A DNA stretch of 64,000 nt from Populus alba (lineage: Eukaryota; Streptophyta; Magnoliopsida; Malpighiales; Salicaceae): positions 15,265,631 through 15,329,630 of the forward strand of contig NC_133294.1 of NCBI RefSeq assembly GCF_005239225.2, given 5' to 3'. The notes beneath the pieces were generated by a model that had not been told where the DNA came from, made no database searches, and saw nothing but the letters and a program-made list of their open reading frames with translations. The translations under genes were made by a program, and so were the position numbers. This document shows, in pieces, positions 12,197 to 21,945 of this stretch; position 1 is the first letter of the stretch; each line of letters starts with the position of its first letter.

Positions 12197-12827
12197 TCTT
12201 ACGGCATGGAGAGTGAGAAATGAGTGATTCCTATCAAAGCAATATAACCAAATTAGTATATAAAAAAAAAATAAAAAAAAATAAAAAAAAAAAACCTATA
12301 GAAAGAGAGGGGTTGGAGGTTTAGTGGATAGAGAAAGAAAGTGACAAATTGAAAGAGCACAAGAGAAATCTTTGGCTTTTAGTTGTGGATGCAGCTTTTA
12401 AGTGAATGATACTACTTTAAAAGCTAATATCATAGCTTATTCCATGTGTTGTTTTTAGAAGATGGAATTTGTAACTTTTCATTTCTATAATTAGATGTGG
12501 AGCTAGTCGCATTTGATAGAAAAAGCTAAAATTAATATAACAAGATATATTATTAAAAATTTTATTTATTTAAAATAAAAATATTATTTTATTTTATATT
12601 TAAATACTAAATAAAAAAAATTAAAATATTTTGTAGGACTTGAGCCTCTGCTTACCTCCCCTGGTTCTTGTCCTGCCTATAATCCTTTGGAATCCAAGAG
12701 AACTACATTAACCAACAATTTTTATATTTTTACAGCCGTTGCGATAGCATTATTACAGCGAGAAGTAAACTACTTTCTATCTTATTTTACAAATATTCAA
12801 TTAGTGAATGTGAATTTGTTAATAGAA

Positions 12828-12829
<2 letters not shown>

Positions 12830-12870
<41 letters not shown>
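12830..12870. repeat. (TA)n microsatellite
   Basis: About 20 uninterrupted TA dinucleotides. Confidence 0.95.
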
Positions 12871-12873
<3 letters not shown>

Positions 12874-13426
12874 CAAACTTCTTTTGTATTTTTTTATTTG
12901 AGTGAGAATTATTATTTGAGAAATTCAAATAAAGCAAATGATTGTTGATATACTTCAACCATCTTAGTCTTTGAATGATGTAAGTATTTGAATTGCATCT
13001 CTATTGTCATAATTTCATCTCTATAATCCGTTGAAATTCAATACAGCTACATTGACAAATAATGTTGTTGTGTAACTATTTTATTTGATGCTCAAGAGTT
13101 TTCTTCCAATAAAAATTTGAGTATTTTTGCAATCAAATCAAATAATATTTTTCGAAATGAATTTTATATACATGGTACGTAGAGTTTTCATATTTTGAGT
13201 TTTTATTTTAGGGAAATTATTTTTCTCTTTTAGACTTGTGAAAGGTTCTTGTATTATACCAATAATGATGATAATGATCAATATGATATATTAATCTTGT
13301 GTATTTAATATTTTAATTTACTTTATTTAATGTCAAATAAATTCAAGCAATCTATTATTCAAAGTAGGTATTTTTTATTCATGTTTTTTTTTTTTTATGA
13401 TAAGTGATTAGTCATAGATAATTGTA

Positions 13427-13702
13427 GTTTTAACCATAGTTTTAAAACCCAGCTAGATAGGTCGACCTGAGGCTAACACCGGGCCAAGTTGAAGAAAAAA
13501 TAAAGGAAAGATTAACCTGGTGTAACCTGACTGACCCAGCAAAACCAAGTCAAAACCTAATTACAATCCATTGACTTTTGTTTTTTTTAACTAAAACGAT
13601 GTCGTTTTAATTTTTTAAAAAAAAAAAATTGACCCGGTGACCTGGTTAAAATCCAAAACCCAAGTCTTGGACCGGGCCGGGTCTAAAAACTATTGTTTTA
13701 AC
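13427..13702. mobile_element. Non-autonomous TIR element with 8-bp target duplication
   Basis: The element 13435-13694 is flanked by the perfect direct repeat GTTTTAAC (13427-13434 and 13695-13702). Its ends CATAGTTTTAAAACCC and (reverse complement) AATAGTTTTTAGACCC agree at 13 of 16 positions, so it has terminal inverted repeats. The interior is rich in GACC/GGTC words and holds the palindromic AAAACGATGTCGTTTT. An 8-bp duplication suggests hAT or a decayed Mutator type. No transposase. Confidence 0.7.
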
Positions 13703-14047
13703 AACAAATCATATATATTAAGTACAATCCTATTGATAGAGGATGGCTCTTTATGATAATGATCATGTCCTAGAAAACTACTAAAATAAAAGCAAATAAT
13801 AATAACTCTCTTAGTAATCATAAATAATAATTACTTGATCAATCAAATTTAAACCAACAATCAAAATCCTCAAAACTCATAAAATCGTAAATCACAATTA
13901 AGTGAGTATACGTGGCAGCCATCAAAAGATTAAGACGTATGATAGCACCTAATTCTCTTTCTCCTGAATAGATGAATCCTATAGTTTGTTGTTTAGACAA
14001 AATAATATTAGTTGTCGTGTGAAAGCTATATTTGTCACTTTTCAATT

Positions 14048-14049
<2 letters not shown>

Positions 14050-14081
<32 letters not shown>
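14050..14081. repeat. (TA)n microsatellite
   Basis: Sixteen TA dinucleotides. The minus-strand frame crossing it (13839-14099) is a repeat artefact. Confidence 0.95.
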
Positions 14082-14084
<3 letters not shown>

Positions 14085-14499
14085 GATTTTATGCAACAAG
14101 AAACTGATTCATTTACTTTGACAAGGAAAGCTTAGTACATGCTACATTTTCCAGATTCTAAGAAAAGTCCAATTTGAACTATTTTACAAGCATTTATTGC
14201 CATGACCCATCTTTTCTTTATCTCCCATCTACCCCTCCTACTAATCATTTATCACATTAGATGGCTTTAGCTCACACAAAGTTCATGTTTATACTAGTAA
14301 ATTTAGTAATTGACTAGATATTTCTCTGCGTTACATTGTGAATAAAATCAATTTTTTTATTCAATGTTAAAAAAATATTTGGATATTATTAATATGTTTT
14401 TTTTATAAAAAAAAAATATGTGAAGTTTAACATGATAGAACATAGTTAATTTTGCAGACCCAAACTACCAATAAAAATATAGTTATAGTTAAAAAAAAT

Positions 14500-15440
14500 C
14501 AACTCAATATTGAGACAACAACATATTAGATCTACTTGGATTTACTTGGATCGACTCGGATTCACTTGGATCGACCCAGATTAATCAGCCAAATCTTTAA
14601 CCGAGGTCATGAGACCCTAATAATCCTATAGAAAGAATTAACTCGGGTTAATATGTCAAACCTTAATCATGAAATCATGATAATTGCATAAAAAAATTGA
14701 AATAAATTATGAAACTTGGTTCTCAAAGAACTCAATATTAAAGGATGAAATTGATAAAAAAAATCAATTAAAAAAAACACAAAAAACCACCTGAGTCAAC
14801 CCAAGTTAACCAATTAAACTTGTGACCCAATTCACGAATCCAAGATAACTTCATAGAAAGCAAACCAAAATAAGTTATGAAGATAATTCTCAATCAACTC
14901 AATATTAAATGATAATATTAAAAAAAAACTAAATTAAAAAAACAACAAAAAACTGAGGTTGTCGAGTTAACCTATAATTTGGATCATAAGACCATATAAC
15001 CCCATAAAAAACAAATAGAACAAAATTATGAAGCACAACTCACTATCAACCCAATATTAAAGAATTAAATTGAAGAAAAAAATCAATTAAAAAAAATATT
15101 CCAAGTTAACTCAAATTAACTTGTTAAATCTAACTTATGAGGCCAGGATAACTCTATAGAAAAAAAAATTATTAAGTCAAATTTTTCAATTAACCCAATA
15201 TTGAAGGATGAAATTGAAAAAATATATTAAATTAAAAAAAAGACCGAAAAAACTTGAACCAACTTAGTTAACTCACAAAACTCGTGACCTTAGTCATGAG
15301 ACGTTATAACACTATAGAAATAAAATATAACAAATATGAATTTAAATTTCAATTAACTAATGTTAAAGAATGGAGTTGAGAAAAAAATAAATTAAAAAAA
15401 CAATAAAAAAATTGACCCGAGTCATAAAAAAATAAAACCA
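14500..15440. repeat. Degenerate tandem array, unit about 145-170 bp
   Basis: The landmark CAATATTAAAGGATGAAATTG and its variants recur at 14732, 14900, 15052, 15196 and about 15357 (a diverged first one is at 14504). Each is followed by an A-rich stretch, a GAGTCAACC / GTTAACC block, a 'CTTGTGACC ... CATGAGACC' block and 'ATAACTCTATAGAAA'. Units have diverged by substitution and small indels. The same unit makes the array at 55.86-56.55 kb. Confidence 0.75.
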
Positions 15441-16138
15441 AATTGTAAAAGGCCAAGGTATCTTACTACTAATTGCTATAATAAAATGCCAAGGTTTTTA
15501 GTATATGATAATAAATGATCCTGCATGCCTAAGAGAAAATTTAATTTATGATTTTATTAAAAAAAATTTATACTGGATCTATATTTGAGATCCTTTCACA
15601 AGTAGAGAAGGGATTATTTTTTATTATTATTATTTCTTTCTTGATAATGGAAGTTTCATTAAAATTTCGAGTATACATGGGATGATGAGAGCACACTTAA
15701 TGATTATTGGATACTGTGATGGGTAGTGTTTTTTAAAATATTTTTTTTATTTAAAAATATATTAAAATAATTTTTTTATTTTTAAAATCAATATATTAAC
15801 TAAATTACTACATCATCAACTCATTTTGATTAAATTAAACTAGTAACCAAAGTCCACATCAGAGTTTCTATTTCTTTTCTAGCTTTTATCATATGGGCAC
15901 CCACTGAAAGTTACTAATCCATTCAAATCAACAGCCTAAAAATTAATTTTGGGGCTACACAACGACAAACTCATCTCAACTTAACCTAGAAACTTATATT
16001 GTACACTTGTCAACCACTAACACCATCATCATTATGACCGAGGCAGGTTTTGTTAGATAAATAGTTTAAGATAAAAACGAATAACAAATTGGTTTAAATA
16101 CGTAAAAATATTATTTTTAAGGTATTACTTTATTTTAT
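15441..16138. other. AT-rich intergenic DNA
   Basis: No gene seen. A partial MITE-like block is at about 15720-15800. Confidence 0.5.
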
Positions 16139-16538
16139 ATAGAGATTAGGGGTGATTATTTTCAGTTTGGTTTGATTTTTATAAAAAAAAATAACCAAAT
16201 AATTTATTTTTAAAAAAAAAAAAAAACTGGTTCAAACCGACCGGTTTTGATTTGGTTTTTTAGGACAAAATCCGATTCAAACTAGTTTGACTTGTTTTTT
16301 TGTTTGGCTCGGTTTTTTTTGTTTGGCTTGATTTTTTTTCCGATTTGGTTCGGGTTTTTTTAGTTTGAGTTTGGTTCGGTACGGTTTTTTCGGTTTCAGG
16401 TTTATAAAACCGAACCGATCGGTTTTTTTAAATTTTAATCGGTTTTTTTTTCACGGTTTGGTTTTTTCAGTTATTTTTTTCCAGTTTTCTTAGTTTAATC
16501 AGATTTTTTGGATTTTTTTACTCGCCCCTAATAAAGAT
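16139..16538. mobile_element. hAT-type MITE with 8-bp target duplication
   Basis: The element 16147-16530 begins TAGGGGTGATTATTTTC and ends (reverse complement) TAGGGGCGAGTAAAAAAATC. TAGGGGTG-type termini and 8-bp duplications are typical of hAT. Flanks ATAGAGAT (16139-16146) and ATAAAGAT (16531-16538) differ at one base. The interior is a chain of TTTGGTTCGGTTTTTT-like words and their complements, with AAACCGAACCGATCGGTT forming a near-palindrome. It has no coding capacity. Confidence 0.8.
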
Positions 16539-16592
16539 AATATTTTCAGGATACAACTAAACCTTCTAATTTTTTTTTACAGAAAGAAAATA

Positions 16593-16594
<2 letters not shown>

Positions 16595-16622
<28 letters not shown>
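16595..16622. repeat. (AT)n microsatellite
   Basis: Fourteen AT dinucleotides, just right of the hAT-type MITE. Confidence 0.95.
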
Positions 16623-16625
<3 letters not shown>

Positions 16626-17182
16626 TTTAATTGTCTATAGTTTTCTATGTCAAAACAGGTTTTAATAGACTTGAAAACATTGTAATGAAGTATTATGTCT
16701 TTTAATATTATGACTATAAATAAAATTATATGACTATTAATAAAATAATATTTTAAATTAAATTGAATAGTTGTTATTCAGTTTTATCTCAACAATTATA
16801 AATATTAAAATTAATTATGAAAATTAAAAAAAAAATTAATCTCATTAACATATTAAATTTTAAGTTTTGAAGTGTAAAGTGTCATCTTTTGATATTATAA
16901 ATATTCAATAATAGCATTGTAAAACTTATTATAAGAATCCTTCCATTATTGTTTTCATTTAATTTACTATACACAGTAAAAACTCATTTTTTAAAAACAC
17001 TTAAAAAAAATCAATATAAAATAGCTATCTTTCTTTATTTTTTATTTATTTATAATCTACACCAATATATCCCCTCACGATTAGATGAAACATATGCATC
17101 GAAGTACTTCGTTTGTTTCCTTGCCACATGTCAGTTACCTAACGATCAGTACCACATGTACCAAACAGTTGCCATGTATGCG

Positions 17183-17190
17183 TATAAATA
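17183..17190 (+). promoter_or_regulatory. Probable TATA box of the 68-aa CxxC protein gene
   Basis: TATAAATA lies 81 bp before the ATG at 17271. Two CACATG/ACATGT words lie within 60 bp upstream. Placement is typical of plant core promoters, but the start site is not known. Confidence 0.65.
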
Positions 17191-17270
17191 CCATGACAAC
17201 CACACTTGCCATTAGCGTGCTGCAAAACACACACGAATAACCTCAAAAATCTCACAAATATTTCATTGCA

Positions 17271-17477
17271 ATGGTTTGTTTCTGTTTCTTGGTGGACCAG
17301 ACAAGGAAGGTTAGAAGATTCAAGCCGGTAGCCGGGTCATGTTCAAGGTGCGGTCGTGGTGCAAGCGTCGCTGATATGAGAACTTCAACAAGATTTTGTT
17401 ATGTTCCATTTTACTGGGATTCTTGGAGAGCTATTATCTGTACCTTCTGTGGAGCTATTCTCAAATCTTACAGATGA
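17271..17477 (+). CDS. Conserved 68-aa plant protein with two CxxC motifs
   Basis: Single-exon frame. The sequence is compact and clearly protein-like: N-terminal MVCFCFLVDQTRKVR, a CSRCGRGASVADM segment (first CxxC, near residue 24) and, about 30 residues later, CTFCGAILKSYR (second CxxC). The two pairs could ligate one zinc ion as a zinc ribbon. I recognise it as a short protein family conserved across land plants and, as far as I know, without an established function; some database names for it (such as 'methionyl-tRNA synthetase') are not supported by its length. A TATA box upstream and isolation from other genes suggest its own transcript. Confidence 0.85.
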   Translation: MVCFCFLVDQTRKVRRFKPVAGSCSRCGRGASVADMRTSTRFCYVPFYWDSWRAIICTFCGAILKSYR

Positions 17478-18916
17478 ATTTTCGAGCTATATATATATAT
17501 ATATATTCGATAAAAGTTTTGGAGCTATATAAACACATAAATCTATGATCACTTGACTTTATTTTGGCTCTCTCTCTCTTTCTCCACCTTCTTCTGTTTC
17601 TTACTCCATGTTATGTATGAATCTTCGTATAATAAGATGCCTTCTGAGGGATTGACTTTGGTTTAAGGGTATATGTTACTTTCTCATTTCTGGGTAACGT
17701 CGGATGGAGGATAGTACTCTGCAACTTTGGTGCTGCAGCAAATTAGTATTGCTCCTGTATGTTTAATCTCTTCTGCTGGAAAACGATACTAGGTCTGGGA
17801 ATGCTTGGCGATCAAGCAGCTGGTTCATAAGTCAGCGAATGAATTGTACAGTTCATCAAGTATTAGAACACGTAGAGAGAACCCATGTAAATGATATATA
17901 TACTCCAACTATCATAAGGATATTGACATCGTGATGAATCATGCAAATAGTTTTAAATCCTTGCCAGCTTAATTTCTATATCTTCTCTGGATTGTTTTTC
18001 CGAATTTGAACAGGTCTTGCTTGACACAGACCCTTCTCATTGTGCTTGAGTAAAATCATCGTCGCGGCTTCATATTTGGAGGCGTAGGTGATTAAACAAG
18101 AGAGAAGTGTGTTTTCATCTATTGGAAACAGCAATTTCATCTAATGGATGTGTTTTCGTTAGTCTGAAATTGAGATCTGCGTTTCCAGGCACAAGAGCAT
18201 GCATGTTATCCTGATACCTAAAATTGATTAAAACCACACATTGGATGTCAAAGTTTTGAGCACAAATAATCTTAATTTTTTTTCAAATGTTCACATAGAA
18301 ATGTGATAGCGACTATTTGAATGAAGGGGAGAAGAGGGATAGCTTGCCATGCCAATAATGCAAGCTTTTAATGCTTCTTATAAAAAGTCCAGATCAAGAG
18401 CACTGCCTTTGATTTTTAATAAAAACGTCCCTGTAACCTAGGCGATGAGGAGCTTGCCCTCCAAGCTAGTTGACTCTTAAAAAGCAGCGAAAGAGACTGC
18501 AAGAAAATTCAGAAGAAAAAAAAAAAAGGAAAAAAACATTGATAGTGTTTATCATGCTGTCGAAGGAATCATTTCTGATATTTTCGATTAACAGGATGCA
18601 TCACTGGTAAAAAAATTAATTAAATTCCAAATGTTAAGGCTTAAATTCTAATGGAATTTATTCTCTGTATTAAAATAATATTTTTTTTATTTTTAAAAAA
18701 ATATTTTTAATATAATCTAAAAAAATAATTTGAAGTAAAAAAAAATTTAAAAAATTTTTTTTTAAAAATAAAAACAAATAAAATAAAAATCCTGTGATTT
18801 TTTATTTTATTTTTGGTTGATTGTGAGTGTTTTTTTTTATTTTTTATTTAAGATATTTGTAGTTGTATCTTCAAATAAATATATTTATAAAAATTAAATC
18901 GGCAGAGTAGTTGTAT
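17478..18916. other. 3' flank of the CxxC gene and intergenic DNA
   Basis: 17.5-18.5 kb is less AT-rich than its surroundings and may be 3' UTR or a non-coding transcript, but no long frame or domain is visible. An AT-rich palindromic block follows at about 18660-18790. Confidence 0.4.
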
Positions 18917-19125
18917 CTTTTTTTTTTATTTACGTGGATGTTCCGGCCAGCTTGCGCGTACCACGACTAATCTCACGGCTCACTGAACATCCTGTAAACC
19001 CAGTGAGCATATAAGATATCGCGGGGATGACATGCGTGCATGGTGAAGTTTGAACCCAAATGCAAAGAAAAAAAATAAATCCTCTTTAATCACTTGGTCA
19101 AACCTCAAGAGCAGATTAGTTGTAT
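18902..19125 (-). mobile_element. SINE copy 5 (minus) with target-site duplication
   Basis: The body is 18917-19110, read on minus: a tRNA-like head (GTTTGACCAAGTGATTAAAG), a B-box-like GGGTTCAAACTTC, then the family tail (CCGTGAGATTAGTCGTGGTA, GGCCGGAACATCCACG) and an A-tail seen as T on plus. Flanking direct repeats GCAGAGTAGTTGTAT (18902-18916) and GCAGATTAGTTGTAT (19111-19125) match at 14 of 15. Confidence 0.85.
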
Positions 19126-21770
19126 ATTCATCGGCAGAGTAGTTGATTGCGAGTGTGATTGAATTTAAAGTTTTCTCCGAATCTGTTAAAAATACATTTA
19201 TTAGGTAAGACTAGTCAAAGCCCAAACATGTTGACCATTAAAATCCTTAGTTTTGACAGGAACGTTATCACGCCACGCTGCTTGGCATAAATGTGTGCTT
19301 CCGGATTTGGACACCATGTTGAACTTCAAGTTATTCTCTCTCTATATTTTCCCCCCTTGACGGTTGGTAAAAAATTAGTTGGGTTTCCCACGCCCTTTCA
19401 AAGAAAACTAGCTATTTAATCCACGTATTGCCGCGTGTCTGTAATTTAAAAAAAAAAAAACAATTATGGGTATACAAGTTAACAATAATCAAATAAAATT
19501 AAATAAAAATCTAAAATATAAATAAAAAAGTTCATGTAATTACCTAATCAAATAAAATAATAATTATTTATATAAATAAACAAAAAGAAACATTAACAAT
19601 AATCAAAAGAGAAACTAAAAAAATAAGAGATGGGTGTAAGCTAATATATTTGATATTGCAATGTAGGTTATTTATCTAACTGTGTTTAATGAATTTATTT
19701 ATGAAAATTAATTTGTAATAGAAATAGACATACATAAAATTTATTGAATAAAATAAAAGGAAAAAATTATATGCAAGACTGCACATATTAAAAACATTGT
19801 AAAAAATAAATTTTGTTATTTTTAAAACTAAGTTTAATCTATATAAAATATAAAAATAAATTATATATAACTCACACTAACCTCATAAGAAATTAAACAC
19901 ACTCAATATCATAAAAAAATAATCGTTGTTTCAAAAGGACTAAATAAGAAAACAAAATCACAAAAATGATTATTAATCAAAATATGCAAAAAATATTTTT
20001 AAAAATACATATAAAAAATTAATAATTTAAAATAATATATATATAAAAAAAAAAAGAACGAAGTCATGTGCTATGGGCCTGGTAAGCTAAGGCCTAGCGC
20101 CTAGCCCACAAAAAAAAGGCTAACGCATAAACCTTTATTTTATTTTATTTTGAAGTAAATGGGGTGGCAATACATGAGGCATTATCTATAATTGTTCAGA
20201 ATCTGGTTGCTATAGTGGCTGGAAAAACGAGGCTCTTGTTTTTTCAACTCAAAACTTATTTTGAACTTATTTTTTTTACCTCAAAACACCATAATCAATT
20301 CAAAACAAAAAAATCTTTAAGGGCTCAATTTTTTTAAGTGTTTTCAAGCTGAGAAAACACTTGATCTTAACTTTCCTCATTATATAGAACTATTTGACAC
20401 AAAAATTAATCATTTTAGTATTTGAAATCATCGTCAATAACAGTTTTCTCTCTCTAAGAAGAATTTGGCGACCACCTCTCCCTTTTCCACTAAAAAAGAA
20501 CTAAAAAGCAAAAAGAAAAATAAAGTATGGTACCAAAAATAATGCTTGAAAATTATAGGGTCCGATTACCTAATATTTTAAAAAGATAGGGAACTAAAAT
20601 TAACTTTTTAAACAAATTAGAAAGTCACCACTCATATTACCCATGTTTTTCACTTAAGCTCTCTTTCTATTAATTTAACCCTCACCCCTAAAAAATATGC
20701 AATTGTGTTCTAATTTGGGCTCAAAGGACCTCAATTGCATAAAAAAAAAGTTTCGGAAATCAAATTAAATTTTTTTTTAAAAATCTCACTATTGGTAATT
20801 CATAGTGAAAGTGAGAGAATAAATAAAATAGCTACAGTAAAAAAAACCAAATGCTTTATAGCTACAGTAAAGAAAACCAAATGCTTTATAATTTTTTTAA
20901 AATATATTTTATATATGATGCTTTGATAATAAAAATGGATATAGTAAGAAAAACATAGAAGAATTTTTTTTTTCAAATTATCTTTTCTGATTTTTTTTTA
21001 TTTTGATGACAAAATGGTTTTTTTTCTTAGCAATATATTTTATTAAATAAAAAGTCTAAACAATCAGGAAAAAATTATTTTAAAGACTAAAATTTATATT
21101 CTTTAAAAAAATATTTTACTAAACAAATTATTCTTTTCTCATTGATGCATTTTTTACCAAAACAGTTTTTTTATTAGTAGCATGTTCTTAAATTAAAAAC
21201 AACGACAGTTAAAATAATGGTTTTGTAAAACTTTAAATAATTTAAAATAACCAGGAAAAGACATATCTCTTAAATGCAATTTCCTTATTAATACATTTCT
21301 ATTTTTTTTTCTAACAAAAACACCTTTTTTTTATTAGAAGCATTCTGTTTAAATAAAAAAAAAACTTATTATAATATGAAAATAAATTCTCAATAAAAAA
21401 ACACATTGAAAATCATGTCTTGATATTTTTTAAGCAATATAAAAAAAAATCAATAAAAAAAAACACATTAGAGATCCTAATACTATTTGAACGTACCACC
21501 TCTCTAAATCCACCAAATTTGTATTGTTTGTTTACCGGATCCAATATTTTCTGTAATCTTTTCAAATCTAGATGATATAAGAATTATGGGTTTGTGCTCT
21601 AAATATACGAGTCAATGTTTAATTGAGGTTTATTCAAGGATTCACAATATAAATTCAAATTCTTCAATGGAATTCAAGTGGTGAAATTGTCAGATTTGTC
21701 GTTGTCCAAAGATTTTGATAACTTATCATAGTGTTGTTTTTTTCAATAATAGAACTCATAATGTAGCTAT
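19126..21770. other. Long AT-rich gene-free stretch
   Basis: No gene supported. It includes a perfect-but-one 30-bp tandem duplication at 20831-20890 and many A/T homopolymers. The small frame at 20735-20926 is produced by that duplication and poly-A. Confidence 0.5.
20831..20890. repeat. 30-bp unit duplicated in tandem
   Basis: Two adjacent copies of a 30-base unit (GCTACAGTAAA, then AACCAAATGCTTTATA) differ at one base. Confidence 0.9.
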
Positions 21771-21945
21771 TTTTTTTTTTTAATGTGAGTATTTAGATAA
21801 ATTTGAATATACCTTGACTAAATCCATGAGTCCTGAAATTAATGATCATGTAAATCTCTAATGACTTTGAGATTTGTAGGATTCGAACTAATGATCTTTA
21901 AAAAGTAAATTTAGAGTCTAATTAGTTGAGTTACACCCGTTCGCC
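21771..21945 (-). mobile_element. SINE copy 6 (minus)
   Basis: Read on minus: A-box-like TGTAACTCAACTAATTAGA, B-box AGTTCGAATCC, then the shared tail (ATGATCATTAATTTCAGGAC, TTTAGTCAAGGTATA) and an A-tail. The tRNA-like head is clearer here than in the other copies. A target duplication was not found. Confidence 0.75.

Larger units (their letters stand above)
11116..13434. other. Promoter side of the nucleotidase gene and repeat-rich DNA
   Basis: The first 200-300 bp should hold the minus-strand promoter and 5' leader. A forward frame at 11287-11493 is unconvincing. From 11.7 kb two MITE-like blocks occur back to back, then AT-rich DNA with a TA microsatellite at 12830-12870. No gene seen. 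Confidence 0.5.

Noticed and set aside
13839..14099. 86-codon minus frame
   Set aside because: Its N-terminal part is a translated (TA)n microsatellite.
14500..15440. CRISPR-like regular repeats
   Set aside because: Units are about 150 bp, degenerate and without short unique spacers; this is a plant tandem repeat.
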